A DNA stretch of 64,000 bases from Dryomyza anilis (Eukaryota; Arthropoda; Insecta; Diptera; Dryomyzidae). Positions 12,634 to 24,840 of this stretch are shown here, piece by piece; position 1 is the stretch's first letter; each line of letters opens with the position of its first letter. The position numbers were made by a program, and so were the translations under genes. Location of the stretch: contig OX638132.1 in the NCBI GenBank assembly GCA_951804985.1, positions 101,980,026 through 102,044,025 of the forward strand, read 5' to 3'. The notes under the pieces were generated by a model. The model did no database searches. It saw only the letters and a program-made list of their open reading frames with translations, and was not told where the DNA came from.

Positions 12634-13305
12634 AGATATTTCGTCACTGACATGCCAAAGTGGCAAATGTGCCTATTTAAAAATGTTGGGAACTCAAATT
12701 ATAAAGTTGAAGTACTTCAAAAATTAATAAAAATGATTATTATTTTATTTTTATTTTTTGTTATTTTGGTTTATTGATTAATTATCATAACGTATATAAG
12801 ATATCTTTTTATTTAGACAACTTACTGAATTATAAAAACGGATTTTGTGTGGATATATCCTGACCAAAAAGCAAATAGTTTTTTCTTTTTGTGATAACTT
12901 TTCATGAGTACAATTTTAAAAAAGTGATGTAAAGTCATTAATTGTTGTACTTTAAAGCACCTATCGGTTGGCATTATAATTTAAAAATAATTTGCCAACA
13001 ACTAACAAAAATTCAAAAAAAAAAAATTGATATAATGATGCCAATTAATAGGTGCTTTGAAAGCAAACACTTAATGCCTTGAAATTACTATTTTATCTTG
13101 TACCAGTAAAAAGTTATAGAAAAAATACGAAAAGATTCGCCCTTTTGGTAAACAATATTTTTATTTTTTCAAATTCGCCATTTCGCTTTGTCTTTTGTGA
13201 CTAAAAATATTCAACAAAACTTCACACGATTTTGGCACAGTAAACATGACGAAAAACTACATTCAAAAATGTAAAAAATGCAAATGTCAAAAATAAGAGT
13301 GTTTT
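12634..13305. mobile_element. Hairpin-module foldback element, family F, copy 1
   Basis: Left tip resembles the family end (CGTCACTGACATGCCAAAG). The centre is an inverted pair of GCACCTATCGGTTGGCAT-type blocks (about 12957 and 13035), and AAGATTCGCCCTTTTGG follows. The right end lacks the GGGGCGAATGTGCA tip. The same blocks occur in 59562-60258 and 61203-62214. No coding frame. Confidence 0.65.
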
Positions 13306-13439
13306 TAGTAATTATAAGAAACAAGAACAAATTGAGAATATAACACAGATTAATTATCATACGGACAGTTTCAAATACAGCCAAGTATACTCATCAGAAA
13401 TCTTTGTGTGATAACGTCACTGATAACATCAAATCTTTC

Positions 13440-13570
13440 GTATATATACGAACTCGGTGTGGTTGGGGTTTGAATTCAAGTCATCGAAAACGCTGGAAGT
13501 TGGTAGTCAAGCACACTAGGTACTCGACTACTGAACCACAGAAACATCACTCGCCTAATGACAGTTTAAG
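13440..13570 (-). mobile_element. Possible second tRNA-like SINE fragment
   Basis: On the minus strand TGGTTCAGTAGTCGAG resembles a pol III A box, and GACTTGAATTC about 45 bases on is a weak B box. The intervening CTTGACTACCAACTTCC looks tRNA-like. No tail or second copy is seen, so this is tentative. Confidence 0.35.
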
Positions 13571-14390
13571 TACTCAATTTAGAGATACGAACTTGTTAAA
13601 TAGTTTTATAAAAAGTTGAAATGAAAAGTTGAATGCCATTCAAAGGACTAATAAATTTGAACAGAATTTTGAATATTTAAAACGTTTTTTTGGATTTCAA
13701 ATATTTTTATTAAAATTGCGAACAACTGTATTATTGATTAAAACAAAATATATTTTATTATTGTTCAACAATGTCATAGTTTTTTCTTCTAAAAAAAATA
13801 AATATATATTTGTAATTTTGTATTTTTTCATATTTTTTGTAAATTATTTATTGCACTTTCACGAGTTATTTGCTCAATTTACTGTTGATGTATTCGCAAA
13901 TCGGTTTAATGAAATTTTAAATGATGCCATTTAAATTATTTAATAAAATAAAAATAAATATGAAATACAAACAAGTTGCTTGGCAGCCATGGTTTGGTTT
14001 TACAGGTTGCCATACAGAGCTGCCAATTTGCATAAATGCGTTGTTGATTAAATATTTAATATTGAATGTTTGTCAGATGGCCAATTTTACTCGTTGTTGC
14101 TCTTTATTTTATGTTTTTATTGCATATGTTGTTTACATGCATTTTAAAATGGCAACATTTGATAGTAAATCGCAAAAAAAAAACATATAAAACACAAACC
14201 ACTATGGTGTGAAGTGTATTTTACAGCAATAACTGCAAAAAATGAAGGATGTTGTGCATAAAAAGTGATTAATTGTGGCGATTGTGTGGTAGTATGTTGC
14301 AAAACATATTTTTTTTAACCCGATAACGTACATTGGGTGTTTTCTTTTCACAAAGTGTTTTTTTTTAGTCAACATAATAATAGCTTTTTA

Positions 14391-14720
14391 GACCTAGAGA
14401 GGTACAGGGTATATTGTAACACTTCGTAACAGAGCCAGTATGGAAAAGGAATTCTTGATCAACATAACCTCCTGAGTCGATTAATTCATGTCAGTCTGTC
14501 TGTCCCTTGAAAGCACGATTACGGAAAAACAAGAAAAGAAAAATCAATGAAACTCCAAGTTTAGATTACTCATATACCTGCTCTATCTGGTACTGAAAAT
14601 GTGCAGGATCCGTTGAATGTGACCTGTGACCTATGACCCGACTACTTATGTTCAAAAACCTCATATAACACTGATATCTATTGGTAAATTTTCATTTGAG
14701 TATCCAAATTAAATAATTTG
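14391..14720 (+). mobile_element. mini-me/DINE-like repeat, divergent partial copy
   Basis: About 330 bases with the landmarks of the 8842-9489 element in the same order: GGGTATATT, ATTCTTGATCAACAT, CCTCCTGAGTCGATT, GTCAGTCTGTCTGTC, GAAAGCACGATTACGG and TTTAGATTACTCATATA. It is clearly more decayed than the other two copies and lacks their distal half. Confidence 0.6.
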
Positions 14721-15071
14721 AAAGACATACAGAAACAAAATATTATTTTCTTTTTTTTCAAACAAACTTAATTAATACTACTAAAGGTTAAAAATAATCA
14801 TTGAAATTAAAATATCAGACAAATTTCCATTTTTTGTATAAGAGTGTCCTAATTCTCCGTCAGGAATCAAAAATAGACATTTATCATGTTAAACTTACAG
14901 CATTTTTTAAAGATTTGAGTTCTTTGTTTCATTTTAAAAAATGTAAACATCGATTTCCTTGTAATTCAAAAAATTTAAATCTGTCCAGTCCAAAACTTTC
15001 AGTACCAATAGTGTAAAACTACAGTATAACAATATAAAAAATTATCAAAAATAGTAAAAAAAAAAAAATTG

Positions 15072-15739
15072 GTCCGTCTGTCTGTTTGTTCCAGCATCAC
15101 GTCTAAACCGCTGAACCGATTTAACTGAAATTTTGCACCAGGATACTATGGAGTCCGGAGGGTGTCATAGGCTATATTTGGATTGGACAAAGGAGCGTAG
15201 CACCTCCCATACAACCTAAACTTTCAAAACGACATATCTCGGTACATACACAAGCAAAGAAGATGAAACAAAAAACTCAAATAAAAAAAAATACAAAAGC
15301 AAAACACAAAAACAAAAGCAAAAACCAAATACAAAATCAAAAGTAAAAGCACAAAACTTAAGCTATAACTCAAACACAACAGAAAAATAAAAAGGATAGA
15401 AAACAAAATCAACCACACCAAAATTCACCACACTTAAATTCACCACACTATATTCACCACACTAATTTTCACCACACTAAAATTCACCACTCTAAAATTC
15501 ACCACACTAAAACTCACCACACTAAAATTCACCACACTAAAACTCACCACACTAAATTTCAACACATTAAAACTCACCACACCGAAACTCACCACCATTA
15601 AAACTCCAAAAAAAACTTTTACAGCGAAGCACGAATTCGCAATATAAATAATATATATATTTTTTTTTATAATAATAAAATCGCTCCATATCCTTGCATT
15701 CACAAAATCTTGGCACGAGTCGTGCACGGGTCCAGCTAG
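15072..15739 (+). mobile_element. Helitron-like non-autonomous element, copy II, with 3' hairpin and CTAG end
   Basis: Head: GTCCGTCTGTCTG, then ACGTCTAAACCGCTGAACC and a GGAGTCCGGAGGG block. Interior: AAAACAC-rich tract (15250-15400) and a 15-bp minisatellite (15416-15602). Tail: CATATCCTTGCATTCACAAA, then hairpin GCACGA/TCGTGC (15713-15725), ten bases, and CTAG at 15736-15739 followed by T. A hairpin about ten bases before a CTRR end followed by T is the Helitron 3' signature. No Rep/helicase is present. The 5' end is not defined. Confidence 0.6.
15416..15602. repeat. 15-bp minisatellite CACCACACTAAAATT
   Basis: About a dozen units of CACCACACTAAAATT/ACT inside the Helitron-like element. 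The same unit forms 20930-21172. Confidence 0.85.
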
Positions 15740-15740
15740 T

Positions 15741-16023
15741 ATAACAATAATAGTTTGGCACTACAGTCCTTTATAGAACTTAGGCCGAGCTCCCTCACCA
15801 TTTGAGCTGTGCGTGTTATATTTGTACTCAAAGTAGTGGGACCTACAGTTTATTGCCGAATCCGAACGGCAGGTGAGAGCTTTTCATAGGCAATGTTTAA
15901 CTCTCGTAGGTAGCGTCGCATAGACAAATGTTTTCTATGAAAGAATTGTTGACAGTCGCTGGGGATCGAACCGGGAACCTTTCGGCTCGCAGTCAAACGA
16001 GACAAGTTACCGACGTTAGCTAA
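15741..16023 (-). mobile_element. tRNA-derived SINE
   Basis: Read on the minus strand it begins with a pol III promoter: A box TAGCTAACGTCGG (16022-16010) and B box GGTTCGATCCCC (15972-15961), about 37 bases apart as in a tRNA gene. The region between resembles D and anticodon arms, but no complete tRNA fold follows. The body runs through AGCTCAAATGGTGAGGGAGC to a TTATTGTTATA tail. It abuts the CTAG end of the Helitron-like element. A second fragment lies at 59345-59412. Confidence 0.7.
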
Positions 16024-17422
16024 TAATAATTATTAATATTGTCAGATATAAAATTATTTTTAGCAAACATTTGTACGCAAAAAGTATTAAGAAAAAAAAA
16101 ACTTTTTATTCCGTCCGCATTTTTCTGTGATTTATTATGACAAAAGTATACATTTTAGAAACAATGTGTAAATATACAAATAATGTACATTATCTCAGCT
16201 ATTTTCCTAAATAATTCAAAAAAATTGTAGACAAAAAGTTGTTGAATTTTTGGAATTTCCATTTGAACCTCAATATGCACTTCCGTATACTGTCCCATCA
16301 GGGTCGACACCTAGTTATTTATAACATTTAATTTATCGTATAGAGTTTCTAAATATTTTGCATATGTAAAACGGCTTTTCACAAAAAATATCAAATAGAT
16401 TTATTAATTTTCCTCCGAGATATTAAAGTTTTAAACGTACGAAAGTCCCGTCCGAAACTCCACGAAATGCACATATGTGTATGGCATGTATAGTTCGTTG
16501 GCTTAGTCTTTCATAATTCTGTCAACTTTAAAAATGTCCTTACTTCAAAATTTCCTTGGTAAAAACTGCAGTCTGTGCAATGGTCGAAAGGCAAACAAAA
16601 AGGATTAATGTGCTTTTACCACCATCAGAGCTACAATTTAACAAACATTTTTATTTATGTATTTTACATATTTAATCGCGATTACGGACTGTTATATGTT
16701 TTTTTTATTTTATATTTTTTTAAGTTTCTGATGGATTTTTAATTTATTAAAAAATCACTATGACATAAATTTCATAAAAATACATTTATAATTAAATATT
16801 TTTCAACAGATCAGTTCAATTTTTGATATGTTTTAATTTAAATGTTCACTATTAATTTGTTTAATATTTCCAAAAATGTGCTCTATTTTTTACTTTTTAT
16901 ACTTTGGCGTACAAATTACGTCAGTTGGTGTGGCTTAATGCCTGCTGGCGGCTGACAAGAATGTTGCTGGCAACGCGGCGACAGCCCTGACAGTCACAAA
17001 AGTTTAGGCAAATGTCTACAAATTTAATTTGTCACAAAATGCCGCACATTTGAGTAGGTGCGGCAAAGCTATTTTACACTGGAGGCTTTAGAATAATCTA
17101 TGAATTTGGCAGAAATAAAATATTGAAGAAAATATATACAATTTTTTTATATTATTTGTATTATATATATATATTGTTACAAAAATTCAGTCTACGGAAA
17201 ACTGTTCTACAAGTTCGTATCTCTGGATTGTGTACAATCGTCCGTCTCTTTCTAACACATTGCTTAGTGCGCCGAATTGTCTTGTGTTTCATTTATTATT
17301 GTTGAATGCTTGCAAATTACATCTTTTCGTAACAATATTTTTTATATAATAAAATAGAAGAAGGCGAAAATGCAAAGAAAATGTTAAAAATATATAAATT
17401 TTTTTTTAAATGTGGGATAGTA
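16024..17422. other. Non-coding DNA with one GC-richer island
   Basis: Mostly AT-rich. The stretch 16905-17070 is less AT-biased, non-repetitive and rich in GGCAAC, GACAG and GCCGCA phrases, with TGACAGTCAC. It could be a conserved cis-regulatory island; nothing here proves it. Confidence 0.35.
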
Positions 17423-18657
17423 AAGGGTTTTTCAACGCTACAAAACTAGAGCGAAGGGGACAGCAAACAACGCCATATTTCTCGCCGTTCTTTTGACATT
17501 TCTCTTCAGTAAGGTTTGCCATTTCATGCTGGAAAGATATACGAGCCAACAACGAGTCGAAATTATTAAAATTTACTACCGAAATTCGGAGACAGTGGCC
17601 TCCACGTTAAGAGCGCTACGTTCAATTTATGGTCGTCATTATCATCCTAGCAGATCAACAATTGAGCGTCTAGTGGAAAAATTTGAATCCACAGGCACAG
17701 TACAAAATGTTCCTGTGCCAGTGAGACACAGAAGTGCCCGTAGTGTCGAGAATATTGCTGCCGCTGTGGCTTCAGTTGAAGAAAGCCCAAATGTGTCTCT
17801 CACACGGCATCTCTGTGACGTACTTGTGGCGAATTTTGCGAAAAGATCTTCGCCTACATCCTTACAAAATCAAATTGACGCAAGAACTGAAGCCGCTTGA
17901 CCACCAGAAGCGTCGTATGTTCGTGAATTGGGCTGAGCAACAACTTGAAAATGATTCGGATTTTCATCGAAAAATCATCTTCAGCGGTGAGGCTCATTTC
18001 TGGCTGAATGGCTTCGTCAATAAACAAAATATGCGTTATTGGTCAGACAGCAATCCACACGTACTCCATGAGTCATCATTGCATCCCGAAAAAATTACAG
18101 TTTGGTGCGGTTTATGGGCCGTACTTCTTCCGTGATGATCAAGACCGGCACGTTACTGTGAATGGGAATCGCTACCGTTCAATGATAACCGAATGTTTTT
18201 GGCCCCAATTGGATGATATGGACTTGGAGGATATGTGGTTCCAACAGGATGGCGCCACAAGCCACACAGCGAATGACACAATTAATTTATTGGAAACCAA
18301 ATTTGGAGAACGTGTTATCACACGAAATGGTCCAGTCGATTGGCCGCCTCGGTCGTGCGATTTGACGCCGTTAGACTATTTCCTGTGGGGCTACGTCAAG
18401 TCTATGGTCTATGCCAACAAGCCAGCGACGATTGATGAACTTCGTACGAATATCGAACAGCAGTATCGGCCGATTTATGCTTGAAAACCGTAGAAAATTG
18501 GGTTCAGCGTCTGGACTTCTGCAAGCGTGCCCGTGATGGCCATGCAAAAGAAATCGAGTTCCATACATAATGGCATCGAACGTACTTTTGATATCCAAAA
18601 CCGTTTGTGTTTTATTTAAAAAATAAACTTTTGTAGCGCTCTTATTGAAAAACCCTT
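17423..18657 (+). mobile_element. DD41D (rosa-type) mariner relic, copy 2, with TA duplication
   Basis: Element of 1,235 bases with terminal repeats AAGGGTTTTTCAA and its inverse, plus a subterminal GCTACAAAA/TTTTGTAGC match. TA flanks both sides (17421-17422 and 18658-18659), as expected for Tc1/mariner insertion. Length is about that of an autonomous element of this group. It is a closer-to-full-length copy than 9749-10653 and shows what was deleted there. Confidence 0.9.
17526..18570 (+). pseudogene. DD41D mariner transposase pseudogene, copy 2
   Basis: Nearly complete but disrupted transposase. It starts MLERYTSQQR and carries the N-terminal DNA-binding helices. A deletion around 17810 shifts frame before WRILRKDL. 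The frame with QELKPLDHQKRRMFVNWAEQQ follows. The first catalytic position reads Gly (IIFSGEAHF) where family members usually have Asp. A 17-base deletion at about 18121, between two GGGCC repeats in the other copy, shifts frame again before YFFRDDQ. The second and third catalytic Asp residues (QQDG and PLDY) are separated by 41 residues, giving the DD41D signature of the rosa group described from Ceratitis and other tephritids. A further deletion of about 10 bases near 18459 breaks the C-terminus. Inactive. Confidence 0.88.
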
Positions 18658-19744
18658 TATGTCCAAAACAGAATACCATAAATAAATATTAAAACTATAG
18701 TGTTTTGCAATTTTGCATCTAATTGTCAAGACTAATTTTAAGAAACAAATTAAAGCAAATTTTCATATAAAAGTTTACGATTCATATTTGGGTATCTCAG
18801 AAATTTTGATTTTTTATTTTTACTGTATTTGTTTTTATTTCATTTAAAATCTAATGATAAACAAGAAAAACAATTACTTTTATACAGCACATAATCCAAG
18901 CACACAATCAAAATATTCGAAATATCATCCAGACAGTTTTCAAATTCAGCCGTCTGGTTATCTTCATAGTATTCATGGTGCTGATAAAAATGCAAATTTC
19001 AATCAAAATTAACCCGCCACAATTGAAGAACACGAACTACAATGAAATATCCAAACCGCAGCAATAAAATAATAACCAGAATATCCAAGTAACAGACGAG
19101 GCGGCACGCTGCTGCTCTATTAATGAAATAATAGAATAATATGACAAATTATTGAACAATCAAAACCATTGAATGGATACCGACCTCACAGCGTGAGTGA
19201 GAAGGTTAAGCGTAGAATTTCTTTGAAATTCAGCGCTTCTGTCACTTCAGAGATCTAGTGCAATTTGTCAGACAACACAAATATTTAATTGAAATGATGT
19301 TTGTTATGGGGTAGCAAAATACTGTCGGTGATAATAAATATTAATAAAATATGAGAAAAAAAAGTTCAGCAAAAGAAAGATTTAATGGAATATTAAATAA
19401 ATGAAATATAAAAAAAATATTAAAGTTTTTATTTATTTAAATAATACTAATTATATATTTATATTCGAAAAACTACTTAACAGGAAGTGAAAACATATAG
19501 AACAAATCTATTCGTCGAAAATTCATTTGACTCAAAATTCATCTATTTACAATATTCTGAAATATAAAAATTCAATTTAACAAAATCCAACCATACAAAA
19601 TCCGCATTTTTTAATAGGTAAATTTGAATTATTTGGTGTTTATGAACTATGTAGAATGAATACGCCTAACTTTACTATTTTATTTTTTGTCAAATGATTT
19701 TTGTTATTTTATATATGGACAAAATGCATGGAAATTGACAATTA
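18658..19744. other. Non-coding DNA, nothing recognised
   Basis: AT-rich sequence between the second mariner relic and the ACCATACTACAAC repeat. No gene or repeat boundary seen. Confidence 0.5.
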
Positions 19745-20660
19745 ATATAATCACATTATTGTTCAACCCACCGTTATACAACTCATCCTACTATAACCCA
19801 CCATGAACATACTGCAATCCAACATACTACAACTCACCATGCTGTATTTCACCAACACAATCCTCTTACTACTCCCTCAACCATACTACAACACACCATT
19901 CTACCATCCATCATACTACAATCCACCATATTGCAACCAGCGACCGCAAAGCACCGGACTCGGAAGAGTTTTGATACTTATTATTATTACTTATTACTAT
20001 TTTATTACTATTATTAAAAAAATGTATGTGGTACAGAAATCGGAACCTATATAATTTTTTTTTTTGCAACTGGAATCGGAAAACGAATAGCTATTTTTAA
20101 AATCTTGAAACTAGAACCGGAACAGATATGTTAGTTCCTATCAGGGACCCAAAAAAAACAGAATCTGAATCGTATCAATTTTTTGAACCGAAACCGAAAT
20201 CGCAACCGTTCACAGAAATCAAAATCTTGGAACCTGAACGGATATTCCAAAGGGTTATAGTCCCTCAGTACAACACACCATACTTGAACACACCATAACC
20301 TACCATATTACAATTCACCATACTGAATATTACCATACTATAAAATACTTTTCTTACTACTACCTCAACTTTACTACAACACAATATTAATACAACACAT
20401 TATTCTACAATCCACAGTATCACCCACTTTTCTACAACTCGAAATACAAAAACCAATCATCCAACAATCCACCTAAATCCAACCAACCATATATCAACAC
20501 ACCATTCTTAACACAACATTATTTCAACAGACTATGCTTCAACCATTCATACTAAAATTCACCATATTACAACACACCATAGCACACCATACTACAACCA
20601 TTTTGTAATACACCATAATACAAAATATCATATCATAACCCACCATACATATACTCACCT
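19745..20660. repeat. Degenerate ACCATACTACAAC minisatellite with GGAACCG-rich insert
   Basis: Diverged units of roughly 15 bases (CACCATACTACAACA) fill 19760-19935 and 20270-20660. Between them (19945-20270) lies a stretch full of GAACCGGAA and CCGAAACCG phrases, which recur in inverse at 49170-49420. The open frame at 19803 is a repeat reading. Confidence 0.7.
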
Positions 20661-20929
20661 TTCTATGCATAAATTAACTGTATTCATTGTTAAATATTAG
20701 TATTTTCAGTTTTCACCACAGCATAGCCAAAAGCATAATAACGAACTTTAATACAAATTCGAGCTATATATTCCAGTACTCCATAACTAAACATAGCACA
20801 ATTTAGTTCACAATCATTGCAATTTTCACCTTTAAAATACTAAAGCTCAACATATCAAAACTCAACATCTTATAACATAAAATCAAAGAAAACACATTAA
20901 ACCAGAAATCTCACCACAGCAAATTGCAG

Positions 20930-21172
20930 CACACTCGCAAAACTCGCCACACCATCACAACACCTAACTCACCACACCGAAATACAATGCACATAATATA
21001 AACTCACCACACTAAAGCTCAGCACATCAATAGTCACCACACCAAAACTCACCACACCAAAACTCACCACACTAAAACTCACCACATCAATAGTCACCAC
21101 ACCAAAACTCACCACACCAAAACTCACCACACCAAAACTCACTACACTTAAACTCACCTGAACAAAACCCAC
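20930..21172. repeat. 15-bp minisatellite CACCACACCAAAACT
   Basis: About a dozen units, the same unit as 15416-15602. A two-unit block containing CACATCAATAGT is itself repeated (21020-21100), showing local duplication. Confidence 0.85.
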
Positions 21173-22477
21173 CCAACTAGCTCAGTTTAATGTCTGTATT
21201 ATCTCTACTCATAGAAGCCAACCTTAATTCTCACCAAAAATCTTTTTTCTTACAACGAAAATTTCAAAATCTACACACAGATTTTTGCAATTCAAAAAAA
21301 TCTTGCGAACAATGAAAAATCTCACAAATTTTTAAAAATCTTACAAAAATCTCACGTGTAATAAATAATCCCACAAAAAATCTGAAATACAAAGGTGTTA
21401 TCGAATATTAAAATTTTTTTATAAAAAATATTAAAATTCATCACTTTTTGTTATATAAAAAATATGCAAAAAATATATGTAAAAATCTGTACGCAATCGG
21501 ACACAGTTTTAAAAAATCTGAACTGATATCCTTTATCTACCGGCGATTAAAAAAGCTAACAAAAAAAATATTGATTACAAAGTTGGCTATATTTTTTATA
21601 AAACTGAGAAAATTGTGAATTATATAAATACAAATCAATTGAAGTTTTACACATATTTAAATGTATCTGGAAATGAAATATAATTTTATTTTTTTTTAAC
21701 CAATTATATTATTTGCCAAATAAAGCATAAAGCATTCATTTTTATAATTTAATTAAAATTGCATGCAAAAAATGCACCTCAATGTATATATGTTTTGCCA
21801 AAATATACTTTTATTTTTGCAATATTAATAGTTGATTGTATTTATTACTGAAATGATTGCAACCAACTAAAAAAAAACATGGACAAATTTTATATATTTT
21901 GGCATTATTTGTTTTTAATATATATTTGGTATTTTTAAAATAATTACATTGATGTTATTTTTTAATTAAAATGTTTTTATTCAATGAAATTTATTCAATT
22001 TATAAATATTTTCTGCATAATCAAAGCTAAGCTCTAGCTAAATCCTCGCAAATGAACTCAAAAGTTGTGTTTTCTTTGTGCGCTGTCAGTCGCATAAAAT
22101 GTTTTTCGAAGGAAAATAAAAAATATGAAATTCATGAAACCAACACAAACAAAAATAAAACCACAAATCTCTGCTATTGTTGCCATTATCTATTAATGTA
22201 GGTCTGTCTGTTTGTGTGAGTTTGATATCTATTTGTAGCAAACTTTTGTTTAGCTGGCATCATAATTGAGACCACAAAAATCTGCAACACAGCACATCAA
22301 GCAGTCATCGTTGCCAACACCAACCAGCCACACAGTCGAAATCATAGAAGCCAACACAAAATCACACAAATCAGATACCAAAGCAATAAACACACGCAGC
22401 ACACATAAAAACACCTGCGAACACTCGAAGAAAACACAACTGATTAATATTGAAAAAACTCAAAATTTAATTCTTAA

Positions 22478-23480
22478 ATTTAAAATTTTCATTAAAATTA
22501 AAATTTTCACGAAAAATTCAATTTATCACTTTAAATTCAATTTTTAACTAAAAATTCCATTTTTCACTAAAAATTCAAATTTTCACTAAAAATTCAATTT
22601 TTCACTAAAAATTTAAATTTTCACTAAAAATTCAATTTTTCACTAAAAATTCAAATTTTCACTAAAAATTCAATTTTTCGCTAAAAATTCAATTTTTCAC
22701 TAAAAATTCAACTTTTCACTAAAAATTCAATTTTTCACTAAAAATTCAATTTTTCACTAAAAATTCAATTTTTCACTAATAATTCAATTTTTCACTAAAA
22801 ATTCAATTTTTCACTAAAAATTCAATTTTTCACTAAAAATTCAATTTTTCACTAAAAATTCAATTTTTCACTAAAAATTCAATTTTTCACTAAAAATTCA
22901 ATTTTTCACTAAAAATTCAATTTTTCACTAAAAATTCAATTTTTCACTAAAAATTCAATTTTTCACTAAAAATTCAATTTTTCACTAAAAATTCAATTTT
23001 TCACTAAAACTTCAATTTTTCACTAAAACTTCAATTTTTCACTAAAACTTCAATTTTTCACTAAAACTTCAATTTTTCACTAAAACTTCAATTTTTCACT
23101 AAAAATTCAATTTTTCACTACAAATTAAAATTTTCACTATAAATTCAATTTTTCACTAAAAATTAAATTTTTCACTAAAAATTCAATTTTTCACTAAAAA
23201 TTAAAATTTTCATTAAAAATTAAAATTTTCACTAAAAATTAAAATTTTCACTAAAAATTCAATAACTATACAATAAAACTTTTATAAACAAAATTTTAAA
23301 CAAAAAAGGAAATTTTTCACCAAAAATTAAAATTATTAACTGAAAATTCAAGTTTTACTAAAAATTCAAATTTATAAAAAAAAAAATTTCAATTTTCTAC
23401 TATAATTCCAATTTTTCACTAAAAAAAATCAAATTTTCACTGAAAATTAATTTGTGTACTTAAAATTAATATTTGTACTG
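22478..23480. repeat. 19-bp minisatellite AAAATTCAATTTTTCACTA, array A
   Basis: Nearly pure tandem units from about 22540 to 23270, decaying at both ends. The unit is an imperfect palindrome around AAAAATTCAATTTTT. A run of consecutive units with AAAACTTC (22998-23100) shows block homogenisation. The same unit forms arrays at 41437-43195 (same orientation) and 55007-56935 (opposite). Confidence 0.95.
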
Positions 23481-23599
23481 AAAATAAATTTTCTCCCGAA
23501 AAAAAAATTAAATTAAAAATTCTATTTTTTATTATATTTTTTTTTTTAAATAAAATATATATTTTTTTTTTATAAAATATTTTTTTTTAATTTCTCACT

Positions 23600-24840
23600 A
23601 TGTATTTTGGGTTACCTATTTGGTAGTAGAAATTTTAGCCATTATCTGTTAGGAGGCAGTTACATTGTGTGACTCACACACACACTGACACTTGTGGCTT
23701 AATGGCATTCTGTTGGTTACCACAGACTGGTGTCTTTCAGCGTACAACAACAGAAATATTTACAACAACACAATAACCAACATCAAGAGCTTTCACTGCT
23801 TTCAGTATAACGCCCAATAACAATCAGCAGCAACACCCGTCAAAAACATGTTGCGTGTTGCGTCTTTGTGTCAGCAGCTATTATTGTTGTTGGAGTTGTT
23901 GCTTTTACTGCTGCTGCTGCTGGCAACATTTTTAGGCTGCTGCTGCCTCTGTTGCGGATAACCGCAAGGCACTGTTTGTCCAGCCACTCAACCATCTACC
24001 AACTTTTTCCATTACAAAATACAAAAATCCAATTTATTGCACAGCACAAAACGGAAAATAATCCTGCTGAATTCCAAAAATACATAAAGTGTCTGCACAA
24101 TAAATTCGGTTTTTTGTCATATTCCATTGAGAGTTGGTTGTCCAATACCACACGCGCTGGACCATAAAATGACAAATTTTGGTAAATCTTCAAAAGGCAA
24201 CCAACGATTCGAACACTCATTGAGTTGGCGAAAAATTTGCGGATTTAAATTCTTTTATTATTTCGACTTTTTGGCTGACAATCAATTAGTTATTGTTTTT
24301 ATAGTTTTGATTTTTATATAAAGCAAAATAATATTTGAGTATGTTGTTGATTTATCATTTTATATATGAGAAGTTAAAAATTGTTTTGAATTTTTGCGTA
24401 AAAATTCCAATCGAAATATTTTTTACAACAATTACATTTAATTTAATTATTTTTTGCTGTTCCATAACTCGATTATTCAATAAAAATTCACTTATTTGCA
24501 TCGAATTAAGACCCATCAAATTTTGCCGATTCATTCAATACGATTTTCGTATATTTGAATTTCGATCGAAAGTTATTTTCAGAAAACTTAACCATTAGAA
24601 ATCGAATTTATTCGAATACCGTCGATTGATTTCAATTCGATTTGCATTTATTTAGATAACAATCGAACATAATTATGGTAAGAAACCACTGACCTACAGC
24701 TGGGTGGAACTCAAGGGTTCACTGCAAAATTTATTTCACAGAGGGAACCGAATATGAAATATTTTATTTAATGTGAATCAAAGCAAGAGCGATTTTATTC
24801 TTTTTTTAATATTTTAAAATATGTTTACATCTAACTCCGC
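23600..24840. other. Non-repetitive DNA with CTG-rich stretch
   Basis: Between array A and the GC-richer block. It contains a short GCTGCTGCTGCTGG run (23910-23925) and CAACA/CAGCA-rich sequence (23740-23850), typical of fly introns and enhancers. The frame at 23868 has no domain and is not called. Confidence 0.35.

Noticed and set aside
15961..16022. Intact tRNA gene on the minus strand
   Set aside because: A and B boxes are present, but there is no matching acceptor stem and a SINE body follows.
22478..23270. CRISPR array
   Set aside because: Repeats are 19 bp and directly adjacent with no unique spacers; it is a minisatellite in a eukaryotic intron.
23868..24167. Candidate first coding exon of Dop1R1
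   Set aside because: It starts with a hydrophobic Ala/Val run, but no residue agreement with the known receptor N-terminus could be recognised and no donor is convincing.
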